A DNA stretch of 64,000 bases from assembly GCF_902498915.1 (NCBI RefSeq), contig NZ_CABVLQ010000001.1; one strand, written 5' to 3'. Both the position numbers and the translations under genes were made by a program. Every line of letters begins with the position of its first letter. Within the stretch, counting starts at the first letter, position 1. The notes under the pieces are model-generated. The model was not told the origin of the DNA, ran no database searches, and was given only the letters and a program-made list of their open reading frames with translations. The DNA comes from Escherichia ruysiae. Its GTDB lineage: Bacteria; Pseudomonadota; Gammaproteobacteria; Enterobacterales; Enterobacteriaceae. Below, piece after piece: positions 51,971 to 61,107 of the stretch.

Positions 51971-52447
51971 TTGCGCTGGTTACCTTTTATTGCCATTTTC
52001 CTTTATGTCTATATTGAGATTTCAATTTTTATTCAGGTTGCCCATGTCCTGGGGGTATTGTTGACCCTCGTACTGGTTATATTCACGTCGGTTATCGGTA
52101 TGTCACTGGTACGTAATCAGGGCTTTAAGAATTTTGTGCTGATGCAACAAAAAATGGCGGCGGGTGAAAACCCTGCGGCGGAGATGATTAAAAGTGTTTC
52201 GCTGATCATTGCCGGTTTGCTGCTTTTATTACCGGGCTTTTTCACCGATTTCCTCGGTCTTCTTCTTTTATTACCGCCGGTGCAAAAGCATCTGACAGTG
52301 AAGCTGATGCCGCATTTGCGTTTCTCCCGGATGCCGGGCGGCGGTTTTAGCGCCGGAACCGGTGGCGGTAATACTTTTGATGGTGAGTATCAGCGAAAAG
52401 ATGATGACCGCGACCGCCTTGATCATAAAAACGATCGCCAGGATTAA
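51971..52447 (+). CDS. fxsA: Inner membrane protein FxsA
   Basis: A 158-residue membrane protein; overproduction relieves F-plasmid exclusion of phage T7. Helices are near 4-22, 24-46 and 76-100 (SLIIAGLLLLLPGFFTDFLG). The C-terminal tail is charged and Gly-rich. The start is TTG (LRWLPFIA), with GGAGAAA 4 bases upstream. It is divergent from aspA. Confidence 0.93.
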   Translation: MRWLPFIAIFLYVYIEISIFIQVAHVLGVLLTLVLVIFTSVIGMSLVRNQGFKNFVLMQQKMAAGENPAAEMIKSVSLIIAGLLLLLPGFFTDFLGLLLLLPPVQKHLTVKLMPHLRFSRMPGGGFSAGTGGGNTFDGEYQRKDDDRDRLDHKNDRQD

Positions 52448-52452
52448 TGTCA

Positions 52453-52493
52453 AAACGCCGGATTATGTGGTTATGCCATTTTCCGGCGTTTTT
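52453..52493 (+). terminator. fxsA terminator overlapping the yjeH 3' end
   Basis: AAAACGCCGG (52453-52462) pairs with CCGGCGTTTT (52484-52493), followed by TTCGTTTTG. The 21-base loop and right arm lie inside the last codons of yjeH, so the hairpin may serve both convergent genes. Confidence 0.85.
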
Positions 52494-53719
52494 CGTTTTG
52501 GCAGAAACAGCCATAACCCCGCCAGCATGATTAGCGCATAGAGACTTTTCCAGCCGACCATTGCCAATAACAGAACGCATAACAGCCCGCCAACCACCGC
52601 CAGTACGCGATAACGTCCTTGTAATAATTTACAGCCTGCCAACATGCACAATAGGTAAATCATAATAAAGATGCCGTTGGCATAAATAATGAGTGCGTCC
52701 AGATTGATCTCTAAAGCATGAATCACCAACGTACTCACCACGCAACAGCCGAGCACGGCATTAAGGGCATTATTCGGGATATGGCGAGAAGAGAGGCGTG
52801 CCAGGTAGTGGTCAGGATTATGTTGCGCCTGCGACCAGACCAGGCGGGCGAAGCTCTGTATATAAATGTTGAGGCTGGCAAAGCAGGCCAGATAGCCAAT
52901 CACGCAGGCAATCCATAACGCCCCTACACCGAATAGCTGCACCACAATTTTGGGAAGCGATGCAGCCGCCGCCATTTTTTCACCATAGGCGTCGAAGTGT
53001 AAGACGACTACCGTACAGCCCCAGTAGACTAATCCTGCCAGCAGCAGACCTATCATCAAAGCGCGCGGAAAATCACGCTCTGGATTTTTAAATTCCGAGG
53101 CAAGATGGGCAAATGCTTCCAGACCGACAAAGCACCAGAACATCACCGATAACGCAGCAAATAACCCGGTAAGTTCGATATCACCTGGCGCAGGGAAGGG
53201 GATGTTCGCAGGTTTGATATCGCCCGCCCACCAGATGGCGACAATCAGTGCGACGATAAGCCCGGCAATGACCGTTTGTAGATTAGCACTGGAACTGGCA
53301 CCGCGAGTACCGATATACCACACCAGCGCCAGCGTACCGAGTTCTGCCAACAACAGTTGCCAGCTATGCCAGCCAAACATCGCCTGGCCGAATCCGGCGG
53401 CAATTTGTAGCGCGGCGGGCAAACCTACGGGAATGACTGATAAAAACAGCCAGCCGGTGACTCTCTCAAGCCGCGAGCCGAACGCCATACCGACGAAGTG
53501 CGCAACACCGCCCGCGCTGGGATAGTGGCGACCCAGAATCGCAAACACAATTGCAATCGGGAACACTAAGATAATCAAAACAGGCCACGCCCAGAGGCTG
53601 TTATTGCCCGCTACCAGTGCAGCTAACGCAGGAACGGCAAACACGCCAGTGCCTAATAATGACGTCGATAGCAGGCCGATACCCTGGGCCAGCCCCAATT
53701 CTTGTTTGAGTCCACTCAT
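52463..53719 (-). CDS. yjeH: Amino acid exporter YjeH (APC family)
   Basis: A 418-residue APC-superfamily transporter reported to export methionine and branched-chain amino acids. About 12 membrane helices. The helix 1 motif GTGVFAVPALA is typical of the family; FVGLEAFAHLASEFKNPERDFPRAL is a well-conserved central segment (key residues E and H). Start MSGLKQELG gives the known length. Divergent from groS. Confidence 0.93.
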   Translation of the reverse strand: MSGLKQELGLAQGIGLLSTSLLGTGVFAVPALAALVAGNNSLWAWPVLIILVFPIAIVFAILGRHYPSAGGVAHFVGMAFGSRLERVTGWLFLSVIPVGLPAALQIAAGFGQAMFGWHSWQLLLAELGTLALVWYIGTRGASSSANLQTVIAGLIVALIVAIWWAGDIKPANIPFPAPGDIELTGLFAALSVMFWCFVGLEAFAHLASEFKNPERDFPRALMIGLLLAGLVYWGCTVVVLHFDAYGEKMAAAASLPKIVVQLFGVGALWIACVIGYLACFASLNIYIQSFARLVWSQAQHNPDHYLARLSSRHIPNNALNAVLGCCVVSTLVIHALEINLDALIIYANGIFIMIYLLCMLAGCKLLQGRYRVLAVVGGLLCVLLLAMVGWKSLYALIMLAGLWLFLPKRKTPENGITT

Positions 53720-53882
53720 GGGTTGATGTCCGATTGCGCCCAAATATTGGGCAACTGCGCAGGATTTCGATGGTAGCACAATCAGATTCGCTTATGACGG
53801 CGATGTCGAAATTGCGATGAAACGTGAGGTGAATCAGGATTTTTACCCGATTTTGTGCTGATCAGAATTTTTTTTCTTTTTC

Positions 53883-53914
53883 CCCCTTGAAGGGGCGAAG
53901 CCTCATCCCCATTT
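53883..53914 (+). promoter_or_regulatory. Sigma-32 heat-shock promoter of groSL
   Basis: -35 CCCCTTGAA at 53883-53891 and -10 CCCCATTT at 53907-53914, separated by 15 bp, match the RpoH consensus. It lies 81 bp upstream of groS. Confidence 0.93.
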
Positions 53915-53943
53915 CTCTGGTCACCAGCCGGGAAACCACGTAA

Positions 53944-54288
<345 letters not shown>

Positions 54289-54331
54289 TCCGCGCACGAC
54301 ACTGAACATACGAATTTAAGGAATAAAGATA

Positions 54332-55978
54332 ATGGCAGCTAAAGACGTAAAATTCGGTAACGACGCTCGTGTGAAAATGCTGCGCGGCGTAAACGTACTG
54401 GCAGATGCAGTGAAAGTTACCCTCGGTCCGAAAGGCCGTAACGTAGTTCTGGATAAATCTTTCGGTGCACCGACCATCACCAAAGATGGTGTTTCCGTTG
54501 CTCGTGAAATCGAACTGGAAGACAAGTTCGAAAACATGGGTGCGCAGATGGTGAAAGAAGTTGCCTCCAAAGCGAACGACGCTGCAGGCGACGGCACCAC
54601 CACCGCAACCGTACTGGCTCAGGCTATCATCACTGAAGGTCTGAAAGCTGTTGCTGCGGGCATGAACCCGATGGATCTGAAACGTGGTATCGACAAAGCC
54701 GTTACCGCTGCAGTTGAAGAACTGAAAACGCTGTCCGTACCGTGCTCTGACTCTAAAGCTATTGCTCAGGTTGGTACTATCTCCGCTAACTCCGACGAAA
54801 CTGTAGGTAAACTGATCGCTGAAGCGATGGACAAAGTCGGTAAAGAAGGCGTTATCACCGTTGAAGATGGTACTGGTCTGCAGGACGAACTGGACGTGGT
54901 TGAAGGTATGCAGTTCGACCGTGGCTACCTGTCTCCTTACTTCATCAACAAGCCGGAAACTGGCGCAGTAGAACTGGAAAGCCCGTTCATCCTGCTGGCT
55001 GACAAGAAAATCTCCAACATCCGCGAAATGCTGCCAGTTCTGGAAGCTGTTGCAAAAGCAGGCAAACCGCTGCTGATCATCGCTGAAGATGTTGAAGGTG
55101 AAGCACTGGCAACTCTGGTTGTTAACACCATGCGCGGCATCGTGAAAGTCGCTGCGGTTAAAGCACCGGGCTTCGGCGATCGTCGTAAAGCAATGCTGCA
55201 GGATATCGCAACCCTGACCGGCGGTACTGTAATCTCTGAAGAGATCGGTATGGAGCTGGAAAAAGCGACCCTGGAAGACCTGGGTCAGGCTAAACGTGTT
55301 GTTATTAACAAAGACACCACCACCATCATTGATGGCGTGGGTGAAGAAGCTGCAATCCAGGGCCGTGTTGCTCAGATCCGTCAGCAGATTGAAGAAGCAA
55401 CTTCTGATTACGACCGTGAAAAACTGCAGGAGCGCGTAGCGAAACTGGCAGGCGGCGTTGCAGTTATCAAAGTAGGTGCTGCTACCGAAGTTGAAATGAA
55501 AGAGAAAAAAGCACGCGTTGAAGACGCCCTGCACGCGACCCGTGCTGCGGTAGAAGAAGGCGTGGTTGCTGGTGGCGGCGTTGCGCTGATCCGCGTAGCG
55601 TCTAAACTGGCTGACCTGCGTGGTCAGAACGAAGACCAGAACGTGGGTATCAAAGTTGCACTGCGTGCAATGGAAGCTCCGCTGCGTCAGATCGTCCTGA
55701 ACTGCGGTGAAGAACCTTCTGTTGTTGCTAACACCGTTAAAGGTGGCGACGGCAACTACGGTTACAACGCAGCAACCGAAGAATACGGCAACATGATCGA
55801 CATGGGTATCCTGGATCCAACCAAAGTTACCCGTTCTGCTCTGCAGTACGCAGCTTCTGTGGCTGGCCTGATGATCACCACCGAGTGCATGGTTACCGAC
55901 CTGCCGAAAAACGATGCAGCTGATTTAGGCGCTGCTGGCGGTATGGGCGGTATGGGTGGCATGGGCGGCATGATGTAA
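54332..55978 (+). CDS. groL: Chaperonin GroEL (60 kDa)
   Basis: A 548-residue ATP-dependent folding chamber subunit. ATP-site segments VTLGPKGRNVVLD and DGTTTATVLAQ are near residues 29-41 and 87-97; Asp398 of hydrolysis lies in VGAATEVEMKEK (about residue 386-398). The C-terminus has the flexible tail of GGM repeats (four GGM units). Codon use is strongly biased to major codons, consistent with very high expression. Confidence 0.99.
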   Translation: MAAKDVKFGNDARVKMLRGVNVLADAVKVTLGPKGRNVVLDKSFGAPTITKDGVSVAREIELEDKFENMGAQMVKEVASKANDAAGDGTTTATVLAQAIITEGLKAVAAGMNPMDLKRGIDKAVTAAVEELKTLSVPCSDSKAIAQVGTISANSDETVGKLIAEAMDKVGKEGVITVEDGTGLQDELDVVEGMQFDRGYLSPYFINKPETGAVELESPFILLADKKISNIREMLPVLEAVAKAGKPLLIIAEDVEGEALATLVVNTMRGIVKVAAVKAPGFGDRRKAMLQDIATLTGGTVISEEIGMELEKATLEDLGQAKRVVINKDTTTIIDGVGEEAAIQGRVAQIRQQIEEATSDYDREKLQERVAKLAGGVAVIKVGAATEVEMKEKKARVEDALHATRAAVEEGVVAGGGVALIRVASKLADLRGQNEDQNVGIKVALRAMEAPLRQIVLNCGEEPSVVANTVKGGDGNYGYNAATEEYGNMIDMGILDPTKVTRSALQYAASVAGLMITTECMVTDLPKNDAADLGAAGGMGGMGGMGGMM

Positions 55979-56004
55979 TTGCCCTGCACCTTGCAGAAAT
56001 AAAG

Positions 56005-56040
56005 AAACCCTCAGGCAGAAATGTCTGGGGGTTTTTCTTT
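56005..56040 (+). terminator. groSL terminator
   Basis: AAACCCTCAG on the left pairs with CTGGGGGTTT on the right, followed by TTTCTTTT. It lies about 27 bp past the groL stop. Confidence 0.88.
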
Positions 56041-56115
56041 TGGTCATCTTTCTAGTATAAGATTCAGACACGGACGACACGAGTTGCGTCCAGCTCATTG
56101 ATTATGGGGAATAAC

Positions 56116-56469
56116 ATGCACGTAAAATACTTAGCAGGGATTGTCGGTGCCGCGCTACTGATGGCGGGTTGTAGCTCCAGTAACGAATTGAGTGCTGCCG
56201 GTCAGAGTGTGCGCATTGTTGACGAGCAACCAGGTGCAGAGTGCCAACTGATTGGTACTGCGACAGGTAAGCAAAGTAACTGGCTTTCCGGGCAACATGG
56301 TGAAGAAGGCGGTTCTATGCGCGGCGCAGCAAACGATCTGCGCAACCAGGCGGCTGCAATGGGCGGTAACGTGATTTATGGCATCAGCAGCCCGTCGCAG
56401 GGAATGTTGTCCAGTTTTGTCCCGACGGATAGCCAGATTATCGGTCAGGTTTATAAGTGCCCGAACTGA
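56116..56469 (+). CDS. yjeI: YjeI, DUF4156 outer membrane lipoprotein
   Basis: A 117-residue lipoprotein of unknown function. The signal MHVKYLAGIVGAALLMAGCSS has lipobox LMAGC with Cys19. The body has the DUF4156 features AECQLIGTATGKQ and MRGAANDLRNQAAAMGGNVI. The start MHVKYLA is preferred since it begins the signal; the frame opens six codons earlier. Confidence 0.9.
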   Translation: MHVKYLAGIVGAALLMAGCSSSNELSAAGQSVRIVDEQPGAECQLIGTATGKQSNWLSGQHGEEGGSMRGAANDLRNQAAAMGGNVIYGISSPSQGMLSSFVPTDSQIIGQVYKCPN

Positions 56470-56497
56470 TGTGATCCAGAGGCTGGATGACAAACGT

Positions 56498-56606
56498 GTA
56501 ATTGCCTGATGCGCTTCGCTTATCAGGCCTACATCGGGCATTGCAACTGATTGAATGCTCGAGAATTTGTAGGCCAGATAAGGCGTTTACGCCGCATCCG
56601 GCATGA
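56498..56606. repeat. REP elements between yjeI and yjeJ
   Basis: ATTGCCTGATGCGCTTCGCT with TTATCAGGCCTACAT, and the inverted unit GTAGGCCAGATAAGGCGTTTACGCCGCATCC (about 56569-56600, described by its GATAAGGCG and CGCCGCATCC arms). The gap 56470-56671 holds no other feature. Confidence 0.88.
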
Positions 56607-56671
56607 TCAACGATCACGTTATCAGTAATTTCAGGCTGGAGGGCTCCAGCCTCGCATTCAAAAAGATGAGA

Positions 56672-57541
56672 TTATTTCGCCTGTGGCGCGGCCTTGCTGA
56701 TGGACTGAACTCGTAAGTGATGTATTGCGCGTAAGCATTGATCCTGAGTCAGTGGTTGGGCGTTATTTGCTGCTACTGTACGAACGTAGACCTGAGATGG
56801 CACACCCGCGAGTTTTTTCAGCCGTGGGCTGAAATCAAGCATCCGGCGTGTGATAGCCTCAATTTCTTTACCCGCTGTCGCTTCACGCGTTTTCACCACC
56901 GCGCCGCTAAATTGTTCTTTACCACTTTCATCTTTAAAGCGATAAAGCACCGCCAGATAATGGCTAAACAGATTATGTTTCCATTCCGGCTGAGAATAGG
57001 TGTCATATTCCAGATTGCCATTGTCCTGGCAGTCGACGTCATATAACGGCAGGAAATCTAATAGCGATGTAATACGCAATGCCAGTTCACGCATTTCAGC
57101 ATTATTAATTGCATGAATGATTGCTCGCGCCAGCATTTCAATCTGCAACTCATTGACAATTAATTCACATTTGCTGCCATCATGCAGAGTTAATGTGAAT
57201 GTGAGATTTTCGCCCTGGTTATCGGTAAGTTCCAGAGTGTTGACCCGGCGATTAATATCGGCATTTTTAAGCTCATCAACCAGAATTTCTGGGATATTCT
57301 CTGCCATTTTCTTCATGACTTTATCGCGAGCCTGCTCATACTGAATACGTGTATCAGCATCCAGTTTATGCTTTTGATGCAGACGACTTTCCAGCGCAAT
57401 CAGCAGGTCTCGCAGTTCCATGACAGACATAAAGAATAACGACTCTTTATTGCGAGGCTCTTTAATTTTCAGTGCCAGTGCAATGAAATTATTACTTTTG
57501 CGAATAACACCGGTATTAACACCCTTGATGCTTATGGCCAT
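56672..57541 (-). CDS. yjeJ: YjeJ, uncharacterised protein
   Basis: A 289-residue protein without signal peptide or membrane helix. I recognise no domain. It opens MAISIKGVNTGVIRKSNN and has a strongly helical middle (RDLLIALESRLHQKHKL region). Base composition of the gene and its upstream region is more AT-rich than the neighbours, which may hint at transfer. A REP array lies on each side. Confidence 0.85.
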   Translation of the reverse strand: MAISIKGVNTGVIRKSNNFIALALKIKEPRNKESLFFMSVMELRDLLIALESRLHQKHKLDADTRIQYEQARDKVMKKMAENIPEILVDELKNADINRRVNTLELTDNQGENLTFTLTLHDGSKCELIVNELQIEMLARAIIHAINNAEMRELALRITSLLDFLPLYDVDCQDNGNLEYDTYSQPEWKHNLFSHYLAVLYRFKDESGKEQFSGAVVKTREATAGKEIEAITRRMLDFSPRLKKLAGVPSQVYVRTVAANNAQPLTQDQCLRAIHHLRVQSISKAAPQAK

Positions 57542-57922
57542 GTAGGTTCTCCCTAACCATTTCTCAATAAAATAATTAATTTTAATTTATAAGCCAGATA
57601 AATGGGCTTGGTAGTAATAGTTGTTAAAATAACATAAATAGCCGTGCTCACTCTATATAAACAGAAAAGAAAGGTTAATTATTGGTGTTAGTTATATAAA
57701 GAGTAACAACAGCAATGCATATGAATAATTAAAGGTTATGCAACGTGCAAAGATTAAATTTCCCAGTTTAATGACAGGTTGCTGTACTTGCGTTTGTTGC
57801 TCTTGCCGGATGCGGCGTAAATGCCTTATCCCGCCTACAGCTCATTGAGTTTCAATGCACGATGTAGGCCTGATAAGCGAAGCGCATCAGGCAATTTTCT
57901 GTTTAACTTCCCTGTTAATCAG
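57542..57922. repeat. AT-rich gap with REP pair between yjeJ and epmB
   Basis: 381 bp. The first 230 bp are AT-rich, presumably the yjeJ promoter. At about 57807-57838 and 57863-57895 lies a REP pair (TTGCCGGATGCGGCGTAAAT and GTAGGCCTGATAAGCGAAGC). No gene is seen. Confidence 0.85.
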
Positions 57923-58951
57923 TTACTGCTGGCGTAGCTGGAGATCCAGAGGCGTTTTGCTGGGTTCACCGCCAATCTCCCGTGCCAGTTTCGGCACCAG
58001 ATATCCCGACACCAGTGTCAGTAACTCACGCATAATCTGCCGTGCTTCATCATCACTCACCATAAAATGCGCTGCGCCCTGCACTTTATCGAGCACATGC
58101 AGGTAATAGGGCATCACGCCCGCATCGAACAACGCATTACTCAGGTTTGCCAGCGTTTGCGCGTTGTCATTCACGCCACGTAACAGAACGCTCTGGTTCA
58201 GCAAAGTAACGCCCACGCGGCGCAACTTAGCCATTGCCTGACGGAATGTTTCATCTACTTCATTGGCATGGTTGATGTGATTCACCAGCAAGATTTGCAA
58301 CGTAGAACGGGCAAAGCGTTCAGCCAGCGACTCTGTGATGCGCGCCGGGATCACAATCGGCAGACGGCTGTGAATCCGCAGACGTTTGATATGCGGGATC
58401 GCCTCCAGTTGCGTCAGCAGCCAGTCCAGCTCGTGATCTTTCGCCATCAGCGGATCGCCGCCGGAGAAAATAATCTCGTCCAGTTCCGGATGCGCCGCAA
58501 CATACTCAAGCGCCGCCTGCCAGTTACGCTTGTTGCCCTGATTTTCGGCATACGGGAAGTGGCGACGGAAACAGTAGCGACAATTTACCGCGCAGCCGCC
58601 TTTAACCAACAGTAGCGCCCGGTTGTGGTATTTATGCAACAAACCAGGCACTACGCTGTGCTGTTCTTCCAGCGGATCGGTGGAGAATCCGGGCGCGACG
58701 ACAAACTCATCTTGCGAGGTAAGTACCTGACGCAAAAGTGGATCGTCAGGATTGCCTTTCTCCATGCGATCGATAAATGAGCGGGGCACGCGCAGTGCAA
58801 ACAGCTTTTTGGCGCTGCGTCCGGCCAACAGTTTTTCGTCCGCGTCTATATTCAAAAGACGCAGAAGTTCATCAGGATCGGTCACAACATCGGCAAGTTG
58901 CGTTAACCAATCTTCTCTGGATGGGGTATTTAGGGTTACAATATGCGCCAT
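57923..58951 (-). CDS. epmB: EF-P-(R)-beta-lysylation protein EpmB (lysine 2,3-aminomutase type)
   Basis: A 342-residue radical SAM, PLP-dependent enzyme converting (S)-alpha-lysine to (R)-beta-lysine for transfer to EF-P Lys34 by EpmA. The radical SAM cluster motif is CAVNCRYCF (CxxxCxxC) at about residue 120-128; the PLP Lys is near the C-terminus. It is divergent from efp, its functional target, with only 41 bp between the starts. Confidence 0.96.
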   Translation of the reverse strand: MAHIVTLNTPSREDWLTQLADVVTDPDELLRLLNIDADEKLLAGRSAKKLFALRVPRSFIDRMEKGNPDDPLLRQVLTSQDEFVVAPGFSTDPLEEQHSVVPGLLHKYHNRALLLVKGGCAVNCRYCFRRHFPYAENQGNKRNWQAALEYVAAHPELDEIIFSGGDPLMAKDHELDWLLTQLEAIPHIKRLRIHSRLPIVIPARITESLAERFARSTLQILLVNHINHANEVDETFRQAMAKLRRVGVTLLNQSVLLRGVNDNAQTLANLSNALFDAGVMPYYLHVLDKVQGAAHFMVSDDEARQIMRELLTLVSGYLVPKLAREIGGEPSKTPLDLQLRQQ

Positions 58952-58992
58952 TTTGTGGCTTAGCTACCAATTAACAAATTTCAGAGGGCCTT

Positions 58993-59559
58993 ATGGCAAC
59001 GTACTATAGCAACGATTTTCGTGCTGGTCTTAAAATCATGTTAGACGGCGAACCTTACGCGGTTGAAGCGAGTGAATTCGTAAAACCGGGTAAAGGCCAG
59101 GCATTTGCTCGCGTTAAACTGCGTCGTCTGCTGACTGGTACTCGCGTAGAAAAAACTTTCAAATCTACTGATTCCGCTGAAGGCGCTGATGTTGTCGATA
59201 TGAACCTGACTTACCTGTACAACGACGGTGAGTTCTGGCACTTCATGAACAACGAAACCTTCGAGCAGCTGTCTGCTGATGCAAAAGCAATTGGCGACAA
59301 CGCTAAATGGCTGCTGGATCAGGCTGAGTGCATTGTAACTCTGTGGAATGGTCAGCCGATCTCCGTTACTCCGCCGAACTTCGTTGAACTGGAAATCGTT
59401 GATACCGATCCGGGTCTGAAAGGCGATACCGCAGGTACTGGCGGCAAACCGGCTACCCTGTCTACTGGTGCTGTGGTTAAAGTTCCGCTGTTCGTACAGA
59501 TCGGCGAAGTCATCAAAGTGGATACCCGCTCTGGTGAATACGTCTCTCGCGTGAAGTAA
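58993..59559 (+). CDS. efp: Elongation factor P
   Basis: A 188-residue translation factor that relieves ribosome stalling at polyproline stretches. The modification loop [10 protein letters not shown] contains Lys34, the beta-lysylation site. Three beta-barrel domains follow, with the C-terminal OB part ending [13 protein letters not shown]. Upstream GAGGG is at 5 bases. A GGTGC...GCACC hairpin lies just past the stop. Confidence 0.99.
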
Positions 59560-59610
59560 TGCGGTTGTGGTGCGGCCTGCTGGCTGCACCATCACTTATT
59601 CAGGTCAGAG

Positions 59611-59736
59611 ATGATGAAACGCCTTATCGTTCTTGTTTTGCTTGCCAGCACGCTGCTTACGGGCTGTAACACCGCTCGGGGGTTCGGCGAAGACATCAAA
59701 CATCTTGGTAATTCCATCTCCCGCGCTGCCAGCTAA
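59611..59736 (+). CDS. ecnA: Entericidin A lipoprotein EcnA (antidote)
   Basis: A 41-residue lipoprotein: signal MMKRLIVLVLLASTLLTGC with lipobox LLTGC, then NTARGFGEDIKHLGN. In K-12 EcnA is described as the antidote to the bacteriolytic EcnB. It was found by reading the sequence and is too short for routine calls. The start uses the first of two ATG; AGAG lies 6 bases upstream. Confidence 0.93.
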   Translation: MMKRLIVLVLLASTLLTGCNTARGFGEDIKHLGNSISRAAS

Positions 59737-59847
59737 TTTATTCTTCACTTCCGAAAAATCATCAGATTTCCGTCATTTTTGGTGATGTTGTCTATTATTA
59801 ATTTGCTATAGGCAAACACAAATAACATTACCTAAAAGGAAGACGTT

Positions 59848-59994
59848 ATGGTTAAGAAGACAATTGCAGCGATCTTTTCTGTTCTGGTGCTTTCAACTGT
59901 ATTAACCGCCTGCAATACCACGCGCGGCGTTGGTGAAGACATTTCTGATGGCGGTAACGCGATTTCTGGCGCAGCGACGAAAGCGCAGCAATAA
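59848..59994 (+). CDS. ecnB: Entericidin B lipoprotein EcnB (bacteriolytic)
   Basis: A 48-residue lipoprotein paralogous to EcnA: signal [19 protein letters not shown], lipobox LTAC, then [28 protein letters not shown] precedes the ATG by 4 bases. In K-12 it is RpoS-dependent and implicated in programmed cell death in stationary phase. Its own upstream region (59737-59847) and terminator indicate a separate transcript from ecnA. Confidence 0.93.
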
Positions 59995-60000
59995 GCAATA

Positions 60001-60034
60001 ACGGTACGGCAGATTTGTCGTGCCGTTTGTTTTT
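60001..60034 (+). terminator. ecnB terminator
   Basis: An 11-bp stem with two G-U pairs, ACGGTACGGCA (60001-60011) and TGTCGTGCCGT (60016-60026), is followed by TTGTTTTT. It lies 6 bp past the ecnB stop. Confidence 0.9.
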
Positions 60035-60106
60035 CTCGGCGGTAATCACTGTCGTAACCGTTGAAATTTCCTCTTAAATCGGCAAAATACCTCCTTCACC
60101 ATCTGC

Positions 60107-60152
60107 TTTGCAGGACGACCTGCAAACGCTTCTTTTCACCGGGGACGGCCCC
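60107..60152 (+). promoter_or_regulatory. Guanidine-II (mini-ykkC) riboswitch
   Basis: Two tandem hairpins with ACGR loops: P1 TTTGCAGG-ACGA-CCTGCAAA (60107-60126) and P2 GGGG-ACGG-CCCC (60141-60152), 14 bases apart. They lie just before the Shine-Dalgarno GGAG (60161-60164) of gdx. This is the exact form of the guanidine-II riboswitch, which raises translation of the downstream exporter when guanidinium binds. Confidence 0.95.
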
Positions 60153-60170
60153 AAATCTCCGGAGCCTGAT

Positions 60171-60488
60171 ATGTCCTGGATAATCTTAGTTATTGCTGGT
60201 TTGCTGGAAGTGGTATGGGCGGTTGGCCTGAAATATACGCACGGCTTTAGTCGCCTGACACCAAGCGTTATTACCGTGACGGCGATGGTTGTTAGTATGG
60301 CGCTACTTGCCTGGGCGATGAAATCGTTACCAGTAGGGACGGCTTATGCCGTGTGGACGGGAATTGGCGCAGTCGGGGCGGCGATTACCGGCATTGTACT
60401 GCTCGGTGAGTCCGCTAACCCGATGCGCCTGGCGAGTCTGGCGTTAATCGTACTGGGGATTATTGGTCTGAAACTTAGCACCCATTAA
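60171..60488 (+). CDS. gdx: Guanidinium exporter Gdx (SugE)
   Basis: A 105-residue small multidrug resistance protein exporting guanidinium against protons. Four membrane helices; the essential Glu is E13 in GLLEVVWA. The ATG start is 6 bases after GGAG; the 21 codons upstream in frame run through the riboswitch and are not coding. Convergent with blc (stops overlap by 4 bp). The older name SugE reflects a groEL suppressor phenotype. Confidence 0.96.
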   Translation: MSWIILVIAGLLEVVWAVGLKYTHGFSRLTPSVITVTAMVVSMALLAWAMKSLPVGTAYAVWTGIGAVGAAITGIVLLGESANPMRLASLALIVLGIIGLKLSTH

Positions 60489-61018
60489 CTGCCGGGCTGC
60501 TGTACCCAAATAAACTTACTGACATCAAACCCTTCCCGGGTCGCGACTGCCAGCATCTCCTGTTTAACTTCGTCAGAAATGGTTGGCGTGCGAGAGAGAA
60601 TCCACAGGTAATCGCGATCCGGGCCGCAAACCAGCGCATGGCGGTACTCCCGATCTAGCGCAATGACGTTATAGCCGCCATAGAAAGGGCCAAAGAACGA
60701 CACTTTCAGCGCGGCGCGATGCGGGTCTCCCGTAAAGTACGCTTTTCCTTCGCTTTGCTGCCACATCTCTCTGTCCGGATTATAACCCTTGTTGATGACA
60801 TTCAGGCCGCCGTCATCCCGCAGGCTATACGTCGCAGTCACTTTCTCCAGCCCGCGTTCAAAACGGTGATCAAAACGGGCAATCTCATACCACGTACCCA
60901 AATAGCGTTTGGTATCGAAATTATTTACCACAGTAACGCCACGAGGCGGTGTGGGAGAACTACAGGCAACGACCAGAAATGCCGCTGTCGCTGCGGCAAC
61001 GAGAGGGAGCAGGCGCAT
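60485..61018 (-). CDS. blc: Outer membrane lipocalin Blc
   Basis: A 177-residue bacterial lipocalin lipoprotein binding fatty acids or lysophospholipids. Signal with lipobox LVVAC (Cys19), then lipocalin motif GTWYEIARFDHRFE, and a beta-barrel ending DVSKFIWVQQPGS. The start MRLLPLV begins the signal; 27 more upstream codons in frame are not credible. It is downstream of ampC in the same direction. Confidence 0.95.
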   Translation of the reverse strand: MRLLPLVAAATAAFLVVACSSPTPPRGVTVVNNFDTKRYLGTWYEIARFDHRFERGLEKVTATYSLRDDGGLNVINKGYNPDREMWQQSEGKAYFTGDPHRAALKVSFFGPFYGGYNVIALDREYRHALVCGPDRDYLWILSRTPTISDEVKQEMLAVATREGFDVSKFIWVQQPGS

Positions 61019-61107
61019 AGATGTTTCCTTACTGGTTTTTTTTCTAAGTGTAGATGACAGCAAGGAAAAGCGGATAAAAGGTCCGAAAATTCGAACCATC
61101 TGCGTTG

